A stretch of DNA of 64,000 nucleotides from an uncultured Mycoplasmatota bacterium (GTDB lineage Bacteria > Bacillota_I > Bacilli_A > Mycoplasmatales > Mycoplasmoidaceae): the NCBI GenBank assembly GCA_949517355.1, contig CATDIL010000001.1, forward strand, positions 62,001-126,000. Reading direction: 5' to 3'. Both the position numbers and the translations under genes were made by a program. Of this stretch, positions 22,090-33,143 are shown in pieces (the stretch's first letter is position 1; each line of letters begins with the position of its first letter). The notes beneath the pieces are model-generated. The model was given only the letters and a program-made list of their open reading frames with translations, searched no databases and was not told where the DNA came from.

Positions 22090-22158
22090 AATAAATTACT
22101 CTATTATGTAAATTATATATATATATATTAGGAAATTTTTACAAAACTATGTTAAAAT

Positions 22159-22473
22159 TTACCCTTTATTATCTTCTATAAACTTGATAAGTCGTTCTTT
22201 AGGCATGTAGCCATGTGTAATTGCCTTATCTTGCCCGTCTTTGAATAAAATTAAAGTCGGAATAGAAGAAATTGAATAACGCATAGCTATAGATCTATTC
22301 TTATCTACATCACATTTACATATTTTAATAATGTTATCATTAGCAAGATCTTCAATAACTGGATGGATCATTTTACATGGACCACATCATATTGCATAAA
22401 AATCTATTAATACTAAACCTTTAGTGTTTAACACTTCTTGCTCAAAATTTTGTTCATTTAATTCAATTACCAT
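22159..22473 (-). CDS. trxA: Thioredoxin
   Basis: A 104-residue cytoplasmic thiol-disulfide carrier. The active site AIWCGPCKM has its Trp encoded by UGA. The cis-proline loop is ISSIPTLILFKDG. N-terminal VIELNEQNFEQEV and C-terminal RLIKFIEDNKG complete the fold. It begins 2 bp after the topA stop in the same direction. No full-length thioredoxin reductase is in the window; a truncated relative lies at 35053-35598. Confidence 0.93.
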
Positions 22474-22475
22474 AA

Positions 22476-24560
22476 TTAATTTTTAATTTGTTTTGTTTGT
22501 TCTGTTTGTTTTTCTTCAGGCTTAGGTTCCTTAGGAATATTTCTTACATAATGACATTTTGGATAACCTGTGCAACCAATAAATTTTTGACCTCTTTTGT
22601 TATATCTTTCAATTAGTGGTTTACCACATTGAGGACACTTTTCTTCAAGTACCTTTTGAGGTGAATTAGGGAATTCAGCATATTTACATTTTGGATAGTT
22701 AGAACATCCTATAAATTTAGCTCCTGATTTTTTAGCATATCTATAAATAAGATCATGCCCACACTTAGGACATTTACGACCTGTTTTTTCTGCTTCTGAT
22801 GTTTTCATTTTTGTTGTTGCTTGTTTTAAGTCTTTTTTAAATTTTGGTTGGAATTCTTTAATTCATTCCTTTCAGTTTTCTTCTTTAGATGCAATATCAT
22901 CTAAGTGACCTTCCATTTCCTTTGTAAAATCTTTATCTACAATGTAAGGAAAGAATTCAGACAATTCTTTAATTACCAAATCACCAATTGGTTGCATTAC
23001 GTAAGCACGATTCTCTAATCTTGCATATCCACGTTCAAGAGCCATATTAGCCATTGATTTATAAGTTGATGGTCTTCCTACGCCTGCTTCATCAAGAGCC
23101 TTGATCAAGCTAGCTTGGTTATAACGAGGAGGTGGAGTAGATTCGTGTTCTTTAACTTCTGCTTTATCAAGTTTTAATGATTGATTAATCTTTAATTTTT
23201 TTAGACCAATATCATGCGGTGTATTTGCATCTTCGAATGGATTATAAATAATTCTGAATCCATCAAATACCATTCTTCTGTTAAACGTATAGAACTTATT
23301 CTTATTTGATTCAAGACGAACAATAACGTTTTCAAATTTACTTGGAGCCATGAATGCAGCTAAAGTTCTAACCCAAATCATTTTATAAAGTTTATATTCA
23401 TCTCTAGTAATTAATTTACGTAGAGATTCAGGTGTAACTGTTGGGTCAATTACTCTAATAGCTTCATGCGCATCTTGTGTATTTTGTGAATTACCTTTAT
23501 TTATAAAAGTTCTTTCAAAGTAATACTTCTCACCAAATTTTTTAATGATATATGGTTTTAATTTTTTTACAAAGTTTTCAGAAATTCTAATACTGTCTGT
23601 ACGTGGATAAGAAATTAATGCAGTGTGTTCTCCATTAATTTTAATACCTTCATATAAATGTTGAGCAACTGATGTTGCTTTACTTACTTGTCATCCAAGT
23701 TTATTAATAGCATCTTGTTGCATTGTAGATGTCTTATAAGGATCTCTTGGATTAGATGTATACATTTTTGGATCATCAATTGCATAAATCTTAAATTCAT
23801 TTTTGATGTTCTTTTTTACTATTTCTGCACTTTCAGCATCTTTAAAATCAATACCTGTACCATGAACATCATCGTTGATCTTTTTATAGTTAAGGCCTTT
23901 AATGTTAGAGTTAACATTACGAAGAACTAATTTTACATCACCTTTTAAAGTAACATCAAGTGTTCATCATTTAGTTGATTTAAATTTTTTAATTTCTTTT
24001 TCTCTGTCATATAAAAATTTTAAAGCAACAGTTTGAACACGACCAGCTGATTTAGCACGTAATTTTTTACGTACTAAAGAAGATAAACTAAAACCAACAA
24101 GTCTATCTAGAATTCTTCTAGCAAATTGTGATTGTACTCACAACATATCAATTTTTCTTGGATGCTCTAGAGCTTCTAGAACTGCATCTTTAGTAATTTC
24201 GTTAAATGTTATTCTATAGCATTTTTCTTGTTGTGCTTTTGGCAATATTTCATAAACATGTCAAGCAATTGCTTCTCCTTCACGATCAGGGTCGGATGCC
24301 AAATAAATTTTTTCTGCTTTTTTTGCTTCTTCTTTTATTTCAGCAATAATTTCTTGTTTATTCTTTTGACCCTTAGGAGGTTTTTTAGATGGAATAATTC
24401 ATCTAGGTTCAAGAGTTTTTTCGTCAAAACCCATTCCTCTTGAAGACAGATCACGTATATGACCTATAGTAGCAATGATTTTAAAGTCTTCATTCTTTAA
24501 ATATCTCTTAATCGTTTCAATCTTGTTAGGAGACTCAATAATTAACAAATTTCTTGACAT
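22476..24560 (-). CDS. topA: DNA topoisomerase I
   Basis: A 694-residue type IA topoisomerase that relaxes negative supercoils. The N-terminal TOPRIM domain has [13 protein letters not shown] and [16 protein letters not shown]. The catalytic Tyr lies in [14 protein letters not shown]. Two C-terminal C4 zinc ribbons are present: [12 protein letters not shown]...GCSNYPKC and [12 protein letters not shown]...GCTGYPKC. The tail after the second ribbon is Lys/Glu/Gln-rich. The start is the ATG at 24560, immediately before [11 protein letters not shown]. Confidence 0.95.
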
Positions 24561-24611
24561 AACTATATAAATTATATATTCAATAAATATGGTAATTAAT
24601 TTCTATCTTCC

Positions 24612-24635
24612 TACATATATATTAATATATATGTA
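24612..24635. repeat. 24-bp perfect AT palindrome between topA and the tRNA genes
   Basis: Positions 24612-24623 are the exact reverse complement of 24624-24635 (centre TTAA, alternating AT arms ending TACA/TGTA). It lies about 50 bp upstream of topA and 67 bp upstream of tRNA-Glu. On the + strand it is followed by a T-rich run. It may be an operator, a supercoiling-sensitive cruciform, or just AT-rich sequence; the 140-bp gap shows no other clear feature. Confidence 0.5.
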
Positions 24636-24702
24636 ATTTTTTTATAACTAGAGAAATTACGTCTAATTTTATTGATAATATATAATATTATCATCAACTT
24701 AT

Positions 24703-24779
24703 AGCCCGTTGGTGAAGTGATTAACACATACGCCTCTCAAGCGTAGATTCGCTGGGTTTGAATCCCGCACGGGTTACCA
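24703..24779 (+). tRNA. tRNA-Glu (anticodon CTC), with T-stem bulge
   Basis: The acceptor AGCCCGT/ACGGGTT includes one G-U pair, and CCA is encoded. The D stem is GTG/CAC. The anticodon stem TACGC/GCGTA closes the loop CTCTCAA, which reads GAG codons. The T arm reads GCTGGG TTTGAAT CCCGC: pairing needs one bulged T in the stem, and the usually invariant C56 of the TTCGAAT loop is T. The overall pattern still matches bacterial tRNA-Glu. Confidence 0.85.
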
Positions 24780-24780
24780 T

Positions 24781-24855
24781 TGGGTTGTCGCCAAGCGGTA
24801 AGGCCTCCGGCTCTGAACCGGTAATCCGTTGGTTCGAATCCAACCAACCCAGCCA
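24781..24855 (+). tRNA. tRNA-Gln (anticodon CTG)
   Basis: The acceptor TGGGTTG/CAACCCA is fully paired, with discriminator G and encoded CCA. The D stem is GCC/GGC, the anticodon loop CTCTGAA reads CAG, and the T arm GTTGG TTCGAAT CCAAC is normal. The first anticodon-stem pair is a T-T mismatch. It follows tRNA-Glu by one base, so both come from one transcript. Confidence 0.9.
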
Positions 24856-24867
24856 AATAATAAAAAA

Positions 24868-24890
24868 TAAAACTCCATTAAGGAGTTTTT
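24868..24890 (+). terminator. Terminator after the tRNA pair
   Basis: The stem AAACTCC/GGAGTTT with an ATTAA loop is followed by a T run. It abuts the pyrG stop on the opposite strand and, given its A-rich left flank, may terminate both units. Confidence 0.85.
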
Positions 24891-26495
24891 TTATTTCTTA
24901 GTTTTCTTTTGTTGTGAATGTTTAATTGAAGCACCAATGAAACCAATGAACATTGGATCAACATTTCCTGGTATAGAACCTAATTCAGGATGGAATTGTC
25001 CACCTAAGAAGAATGGATGATCTTTTAATTCGATCATTTCAACTGTTTTTTCTGAATCATTACTAAAAGCAGAGAATACAAATCCTTTATCTTCAAATGC
25101 TTTTATGTATTTGTTATTAAATTCATAACGGTGACGGTGACGTTCTGCTACAAATTCGTTCTTATACAATTTGTAACACTTAGTAGATTTATTAACTAGT
25201 TGACATACTTGTTCGCCTAAACGCATTCTACCATCAATATAGTGGAACACGTGACGTTTAGATTTAGGATTAAACTCTTGACTTGTTGCTTCTTTTCATC
25301 CAAGAACGTTTCTAGCAAATTCAATAGTCGCAATTTGCATACCTAAACAAATACCCATGTAAGGTGTTTTGCTTGTACGAGCATATTGAGCAGCTAAAAT
25401 TTTACCTTCAATACCTCTTGTTCCAAAACCACCTGGGATAAGGATACCATGGTATCCTTTAAATTTAGTTTTTAAATTTTTTGGAGTTAATGTATCTGAG
25501 TTAACTCATCCTATTTTAACATTACGAGAATATTCATAACCTGCTAATTTTAAAGATTCAACTAAAGATGCATAAGAATCATGTAATTCAATGTATTTTC
25601 CAACAATTGCAATTTTAATTTCGTCTTTAATAGACTTAATCTTATCAGTATATTTAACTCAATTGTCAATATTTGCATTTGGATCAATCTTCATTCCAAA
25701 ATATTTCATGATTGAGTTGTAAATACCTTGGTTGTATAACTCTACAGGTAAAAAATAAGTTGATTTTAAGTTAGGTGAAACAAAAATGTTTTTACTTGAT
25801 AAATGGCAGTTAAGAGCAATCTTATCAATAATTGATTGATCTACCATTTGTGTATATCTTAATATTAAGATAGATGGGGTAATACCTAAACTACATAACT
25901 CTTTAAACGAATGTTGAGTAGGTTTTGTTTTAATTTCTTCACTTGTTGGAATGTAAATTAATGGAGCACATAAAATAGACATTACATTGTCTTTCCCATA
26001 TTCACTTGTGAATTGACTCATAGCTTCTACAAATGGAATTGATTCAATATCACCAACTGTACCACCAATTTCAATTAACAAGAAATCAGGATTTTCAGCT
26101 TCTATTAATTTATAAATTTTATTTTTAATGTGATCAGTTACATGAGGAATAACTTGAACAGTTTTTCCTTCATATCCGCCTGCACGTTCTTTACTGATAA
26201 TTTCACTGTATACACGTCCAGAAGTTAATGTAGACATACGGCTCATTTTTTTACCAGTAAATCTTTCATAATTACCTAAATCAAGATCTGTTTCAGCCCC
26301 ATCATATGTAACAAACACTTCACCATGTTGATAAGGAGAAAGAGTTCCTGGGTCAACATTTAAGTATGGATCACACTTTAACATTGATACTTTATATTTC
26401 ATTTCAGTAAGAATTCTACCGATACTTGATGAAGTAATACCCTTTCCTAAAGAGCTATAAACACCACCGAATATTACAATAACTTTTGTACTCAT
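24891..26495 (-). CDS. pyrG: CTP synthase
   Basis: A 534-residue enzyme making CTP from UTP with glutamine or ammonia. The N-terminal synthase domain has [40 protein letters not shown] and the [12 protein letters not shown] block. The C-terminal glutamine amidotransferase has [12 protein letters not shown], the nucleophile GICLGMQIA, and a QFHPEL His-Glu pair. Several Trp residues are UGA. It is monocistronic by appearance. Confidence 0.96.
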
Positions 26496-26560
26496 AATTT
26501 TTTCTAAACTTCAAATAACTATTTAAGTATAATCATTAATATAATTAATGGTAAAGAAAT

Positions 26561-27163
26561 ATGAAAAAGACTAAAAAACATCAAAAAAAGAATCATTATT
26601 TTGGTGGCTATTGATCTCAAACCTTTGGTTTAAAAGCAATTATCACCAAACTTATAATGTTTTCAATTGCAATTGTGTTGTTGATTCCAGCTGCTGTTGC
26701 TTTAAACTTATGAGCACAAAAATCTCCAACGAAAGAATTTGATAATTCATTCATTTCAATAGAAATTAATGTAAATCAAGGTATTGCGTTCTCTTGACTA
26801 GAAAACAACACAATGTATGTTTACTTAATTCAAGCAATTGTTGTATTCTGCGTATTAATAATCTTGATATTCTTCTGCAAGAAATGATACTATGTTTTAT
26901 TTTGATCACTAGTATTTTTAGGTGGATTATTTAATATCATTGATCGTGTATGTGTTAAGAAAGTTTTATGCTTAGGAGATGAATTAGTAAAAAACGCTGC
27001 TATTGACTACTTCAAATTTAACATTAACGGTATTAACTTCCCAGCAATATTTAACATTCCAGATGTTGGTGTATGCTTAGGTGCTGCATTATCAGTTCTT
27101 ACAGGTTTAGTTGAATTAATCATTTACCCTTTCAAAAAAAATAAGAAAAGTAATAAAAAATAA
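26561..27163 (+). CDS. lspA: Lipoprotein signal peptidase (signal peptidase II)
   Basis: A 200-residue membrane aspartic protease that cleaves prolipoproteins at the lipobox Cys. Under code 4 the frame is open from ATG 26561, with six UGA Trp codons. Four hydrophobic segments are seen. Family boxes are NVNQGIAFSW (like N-x-GxAFS), GGLFNIIDRV with the first catalytic Asp, and AIFNIPDVGVCLG with the second. The basic N terminus of about 25 residues and a loop of about 25 residues between the Asp boxes are longer than usual. It sits before an RluD-like gene, a common order. Its substrates would include the window's three lipobox proteins. Confidence 0.88.
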
Positions 27164-27180
27164 AACTTATTCTTTAAAAG

Positions 27181-27213
27181 AAAACCAAGGCTTATAAGGG
27201 TCTTGGTTTTTTA
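27181..27213 (+). terminator. Terminator between lspA and the pseudouridine synthase gene
   Basis: The stem AAAACCAAG/CTTGGTTTT is perfectly paired around a 12-nt loop and is followed by TTATT. It separates lspA from the next gene. Confidence 0.85.
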
Positions 27214-27253
27214 TTCATAGATAAAAAGAACAATTAAAAACTATAATTTTTAT

Positions 27254-27955
27254 GTGAATAAAATTTGTATCAACTCTGATGTTCATAAATTAATAATCGT
27301 CTATGAAGATGATTCTGTTGTTGTTGTAAACAAACCAAAAAACATGTTAACTCATCATACAAAATATGATACAGACAACACAGTTGTAGACTATTTAATT
27401 CATAAAGTTAATGTAGATGAATTTGAAGATAAATCTCGCCCTGGAATAGTTCAAAGATTAGACAGAAACACCACTGGACTAATGGTTGTAGCCAAGAACA
27501 TAGAAGCGTATAATTCGTTGATTAATCAAATATCTAATAATACATTAACCAAAAAATATTTGACTATTGTTCATGGTAAATTTAAAAAAGACTCACTAAT
27601 TATTAAATGTCCAATTATTAGAAGTAAAAAAAATACAACTAAAATGGTTGTCAGTGACGATCCAAAAGCAAAAGATGCCACAACAATAATTAAAGTACTA
27701 AAAGAATCTAATGAATTATCTTTGATAGAATGCACTCTTGTAACCGGTAGAACCCACCAAATTAGAGTTCATATGAATTTTATTCATCATAATGTTTTAA
27801 ATGATCCTTTATATGGCCATGAAGATGGATATAAAGATTATGATCAATTCCTTCATTCATACCATTTATCTTTTTATCACCCTATTACAAAAGAACTATT
27901 AGAATTTAAATCTGTCCCCGATAATACATTTAACTCGGTTATTAAATATGAATAA
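27254..27955 (+). CDS. RluA/RluD-family pseudouridine synthase without S4 domain
   Basis: A 233-residue enzyme. The catalytic Asp is in GIVQRLDRNTTGLMVVAK, and the C-terminal motif is LVTGRTHQIRVHM. It opens directly with the core strand IVYEDDSVVVVNKPKNMLTH, so the N-terminal S4 RNA-binding domain of RluD is absent. No in-frame ATG precedes the core; the start is GTG at 27254, just after an out-of-frame ATG. Its rRNA or tRNA target cannot be read. It overlaps tsaB by 8 bp. Confidence 0.9.
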   Translation: MNKICINSDVHKLIIVYEDDSVVVVNKPKNMLTHHTKYDTDNTVVDYLIHKVNVDEFEDKSRPGIVQRLDRNTTGLMVVAKNIEAYNSLINQISNNTLTKKYLTIVHGKFKKDSLIIKCPIIRSKKNTTKMVVSDDPKAKDATTIIKVLKESNELSLIECTLVTGRTHQIRVHMNFIHHNVLNDPLYGHEDGYKDYDQFLHSYHLSFYHPITKELLEFKSVPDNTFNSVIKYE

Positions 27956-28529
27956 TAAAAAAGTCAATCTATTCATTGATACATCACAAGCTTCGTGTAA
28001 CTTAGCAATTTTTAATAATGGTAAAATTGTTAAAAAATCTTCTTGTTTAACTCATAATAACCTAACAGATATCGTAGTAGAAAAAATAGCAAAATTGTCT
28101 TCAGGTTATGAAATTAGTAATATTTATATTACTAATGGTCCGGGTAGTTTTACCGGACAAAGAGTGTCATGTCTAATCGCAAAAAGTTGAATGATTATTA
28201 AAAAAATAAATGTCTATACAATTGACACATTAACTTTTCAGTTAAAAGATTTAAATGGAATTTCTATTATTGATGCTAAATCAAATCGTAGTTATGTTAG
28301 TGTTTATAAAAACACAAAATGTTTATTGCAACCAAGAATTGTGTTTAATGCACAATTAGAACAAATTAAAAATAAATATAAAAATTTAAAAGTTTATGAA
28401 AATTACAAAGACATTAACGTCTTTAATAACTTACTATCTTTAACTAATATTTTTAAAAAAGCAAATACAATAAATGAAATTACTCCTAAATATTTAAAAG
28501 AAGCAATTTATGATCAAAAAAATAGATAA
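27948..28529 (+). CDS. tsaB: tRNA t6A synthesis protein TsaB
   Basis: A 193-residue actin-like-fold protein that supports TsaD in t6A37 formation. The N-terminal LFIDTSQASCNLAIF corresponds to the family's ILAIDTS block. IYITNGPGSFTGQRVSCLIAKS is the GPGSFTGxR signature. One Trp is UGA. The C-terminal half is divergent but of normal length for mycoplasma TsaB. It overlaps rimI by 20 bp. tsaD and tsaE are not in the window. Confidence 0.9.
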
Positions 28530-28926
28530 AAATAATGTTGCTCAAATTTATGAAATTGAAAAAGAAAATTTCAAGGATTCTGAACAATATAAAAATATTG
28601 AATTTCTTCTAGACAACAAAAATTATTTAATTGTTGGTAACTTTATCAAAGATAAATTAATCTCCTATATTATTGGGATAGACTTGAATGAAGAATATGA
28701 ATTATTAAAGATCGCTACAAGAGAAGAATATAAAAATAAAAAATTTGCTACAAATCTATTCAACCATATTGCAAAGCAATATAAAAAAATATTCTTAGAG
28801 GTTAACAAGAATAATTCAATAGCTATTAAATTCTATAAGAGTTTAGGTTTTTCAAAGATTGGTGAGAGAAAAAATTATTATGGTAATAATGAAGATGCGA
28901 TCAATTTGGTATTTGAGCATCATTAA
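28510..28926 (+). CDS. rimI: GNAT N-acetyltransferase, RimI-like
   Basis: A 138-residue acetyltransferase. The acetyl-CoA loop is worn: EYKNKKFATNLFNHI corresponds to the usual R-x-x-G-x-G/A. NNSIAIKFYKSLGFSKIGERKNYY is the C-terminal GNAT motif typical of RimI, which acetylates the N terminus of S18. The tsaB-rimI pairing supports the call. Its last 101 bp overlap the convergent exchanger gene. Confidence 0.85.
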   Translation: MIKKIDKNNVAQIYEIEKENFKDSEQYKNIEFLLDNKNYLIVGNFIKDKLISYIIGIDLNEEYELLKIATREEYKNKKFATNLFNHIAKQYKKIFLEVNKNNSIAIKFYKSLGFSKIGERKNYYGNNEDAINLVFEHH

Positions 28927-30058
28927 ATAATGATAATACCGAACTGTCATTTGTAGTCATTAAATAAAATCCGATTATTAAATAAATTGCATAAATTAGA
29001 ACGTTTATTGAAGAAACAACTGCAATTGCTGTTCTTTTATGCTTCTTAATTTTGCAAAATCATAAATAAAGAACAAACATCACAGACATTAATAATGGTC
29101 AAAAAATAAGGCTTGATTCATCTTTTTCTCAGAAATGGACGGTTTGAATAGGATCAGCATTATATGTGTAAATAGTTCAACCAGTAATTTTAGTTGTGAT
29201 AGCATCACAAAGACACAATGTAAAAATAGAAAATAAAGAACTTCCAATGATTGTTTGAAATGATGCATTATAGTTTTTAATCTTACACAATGAAATAATA
29301 GAAATTAATTCAGGAATAGAAGTCGGAATTCCTAATAGTAATGATGCTCCAAATCCATTGTTTTCTTCACCAAATCAAATCGCAACTAATTGTTCATCGA
29401 TAAATGATAACCCAACACTAATACCTACTAAAGCAACTGATAAACTGCAGAAAATTGTTACAGCAAACTTAAGATTAATTTTACTTAATCAACGTGGTAA
29501 TGTTGCAACACCATCATCTTCTTTATCTTTCTTTTCAATAAAAGTTGAATAAACAAACATCAAAACATAAATGATAATAATAAACAATGACATTAAATTG
29601 AACCCATCATGTTTATCATTACTTCCTTTGTAAAACCCTTGAGCTGAAATATAAAATTGAACATCATATGGGAAGAACAATGCATAAGCAATTAATAAAT
29701 AACAAATAATTAATGCACCGATCGCAAGAACGTTTGATAATAAAACTTTCTTTTTATTAAAGTTTTTAATAAATATTAAAGTAACTATTGCTAATGAAAA
29801 TAAAATAAATAAGTTTCCACCCATTAAGTTACTAAAAATAGAATCATGATTAGACCCAACATCTAAACATGATAGCATACTTGTTATAAATTCAGGGAAT
29901 GAATTAATCATTGAAAAAACTATTCCAGATAAAAATGCTGCTGATAATTTAGTTTTCTTTTCTAAATAATCAACCAAATATGCCAAAGTAATTGAGGAAA
30001 ATATAATCGCCCCAACAATTAAAACAAAACCTATTATTAACCCTACCTGCTGAGTCAT
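28826..30058 (-). CDS. Na+/Ca2+ (CaCA-type) exchanger family protein 1
   Basis: A 410-residue membrane protein with about ten hydrophobic segments. The two CaCA alpha repeats are LSGIVFSMINSFPEFITSML and LLLGIPTSIPELISIIS, each with the P-E ion-binding pair, followed by NLMGGNLF and TIIGSSLFSIF. The repeats are joined by a cytoplasmic loop with EKKDKEDDG. The last hydrophobic segment ends at FYLMTT. UGA is Trp here, so the frame runs on as IPNWSHLHYYHNN... to TAA at 28826, overlapping rimI by 101 bp tail to tail. The transported ion is not determined. Confidence 0.85.
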
Positions 30059-30107
30059 GCTAGTTATATTAGTCTATCTTATTATATTAATAATATTATT
30101 AATAGAG

Positions 30108-30137
30108 ACAAAAAAAGCCAAGCTTTGCCTGGCTTTA
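30108..30137 (-). terminator. Terminator after dnaK
   Basis: Read on the - strand, the stem AAAGCCA/TGGCTTT with a GGCAAAGCT loop is followed by a run of seven Ts. It lies about 20 bp beyond the dnaK stop. Confidence 0.88.
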
Positions 30138-30157
30138 TAAATAAATTTAATAATTTA

Positions 30158-31927
<1,770 letters not shown>

Positions 31928-31941
31928 TTAATAATACTATT

Positions 31942-31968
31942 TTAGCACAAAATAGGTAAGAGTGCTAA
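31942..31968 (-). promoter_or_regulatory. CIRCE operator for HrcA upstream of dnaK
   Basis: TTAGCACAA, nine bases, then GAGTGCTAA matches the CIRCE consensus (TTAGCACTC-N9-GAGTGCTAA) at 16 of 18 arm positions; only the inner two bases of one arm differ. It sits 39 bp upstream of the dnaK start. HrcA binding here would repress dnaK outside heat stress. hrcA is not in the window. Confidence 0.93.
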
Positions 31969-32070
31969 TTTTTTTATAAAAAAGAAATGTGATGTTTTTC
32001 ATTATTTTTATATATTTAAATATTATTTGATATACTATATCATATATATAAAAAAGAAAGGATTTACAAA

Positions 32071-32277
32071 ATGGCTGCAAAGAAAACTGCTAAGAAACCT
32101 TCTAAGAAGACTACTAAGAAAGCAAAATCTGCCCCTAAAAAATGTGGTAAGAAATCTTGCAAATGCGGATGCAAATCTGGAAAGAAATGCACTTGTGCTA
32201 AAAAAAGTACAAAAAAAGCAACTAAAAAAGTAGCTAAGAAACCTGCTAAGAAGTCTTCAAAGAAATCTAGAAGATAA
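32071..32277 (+). CDS. Lys-rich, Cys-cluster small basic protein (histone H1/metallothionein-like)
   Basis: A 68-residue protein with 29 Lys and 2 Arg. Both ends are AKK/TKK-type repeats like histone H1 tails and chlamydial Hc1/Hc2. The centre (residues 25-42) has six cysteines as C-x4-C-x-C-x-C-x5-C-x-C, resembling a metallothionein or zinc-binding cluster. The start is well set by the Shine-Dalgarno AGAAAGGA 9 bp upstream. It stands alone with its own strong terminator, which suggests a short abundant mRNA. DNA or RNA compaction with metal binding is inference. Confidence 0.85.
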   Translation: MAAKKTAKKPSKKTTKKAKSAPKKCGKKSCKCGCKSGKKCTCAKKSTKKATKKVAKKPAKKSSKKSRR

Positions 32278-32290
32278 TTAACAAATATTT

Positions 32291-32320
32291 AAAAAAGTTA
32301 GCCAAGTGCTAACTTTTTTT
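32291..32320 (+). terminator. Terminator of the Lys/Cys-rich gene
   Basis: The stem AAAAAGTTAGC/GCTAACTTTTT has a CAAGT loop and a long T run. The convergent lipoprotein gene ends inside its right arm, so the hairpin can work in both directions. Confidence 0.88.
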
Positions 32321-33137
32321 ATTTTAATGCTAGTGCTGTATTAAATTTGTAGTTAGTGTAAGTGTCTTCCATCATGTAATCCAATGTAATTGGAAGAACT
32401 GAAGTATGTTGTTCTAAAATTGTAATAACTCCAAAAGTCTTTTCTGTTTTTCCAAAATTAGGATTAAACGAAGGATATAAAGGGCATCACTTATATTTGT
32501 TTGCTTCATTTGTTTGATAAGGCTCAGGATTTTTATAATAGCCTTCTGGACAATCTTCTGTAGTTTTATAACAAACCGCCATTTCTGGTTCATAAAATTC
32601 AGGAATACAATTAATAATTGTTCCAGCAGCTACTGTTTTTGAATCATTCACTTTGTAATCTTTCATATATTCGATAAACAAAGCAGCTTCAAAAGAAGCA
32701 GATATTGAATCTTTTTTTAATTCTGGAAAAGAATGAACAGTAATTGAGTTATTAGGTGAAACACTAGCAGATAATGCAACAATGTTATTTTTGTATAAAT
32801 CAATTAAACTTTCATCTTCTTTTGTATAGTTAACATTATTAAGTTTAAGCCCCTTCTTTTTAATTAGATGAAAACAATCATAAACAATTTCATTCTTTAA
32901 AATTGAACGATCATTAAAAAAATAATTGTCATATGCATATTTATTAATAGAGTTAGGTACACATCCAGCCGGACTAACACGAATTACTTTTGATTCTGAT
33001 TGCGGATTTTCAACAATATCAATTATTTTTTTTACAACATCTTCTTGACTTGCACAAGATGTTGTTGTGAACATAGGAATAACAATTGCAACACTTAAAC
33101 AAATTAATAGAGTTTTAAATATAAGTTTTTTCATCAT
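32319..33137 (-). CDS. Lipoprotein of unknown function
   Basis: A 272-residue lipoprotein with signal peptide MMKKLIFKTLLICLSVAIVI and lipobox TTTSC (Cys28). I do not recognise the mature domain. Visible are VIRVSPAGCVPNSINKYAYD, a Cys in IVYDCFHLIKKKG, SVSPNNSITVHSFPEL and four further cysteines or Cys-containing turns in the C-terminal half (INCIPEFYEPEMAVCYKTTEDCPEG, WCPLYP). MKK at 33134 is an equally good start. The stop overlaps the convergent terminator. Confidence 0.8.
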
Positions 33138-33143
33138 TTTTAA

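Noticed and set aside
22105-22132. TA-rich run upstream of the LRR lipoprotein as a phase-variation tract
   Set aside because: It is a short imperfect TA run of the kind common in these AT-rich spacers, unlike the uninterrupted T25 at 61498.
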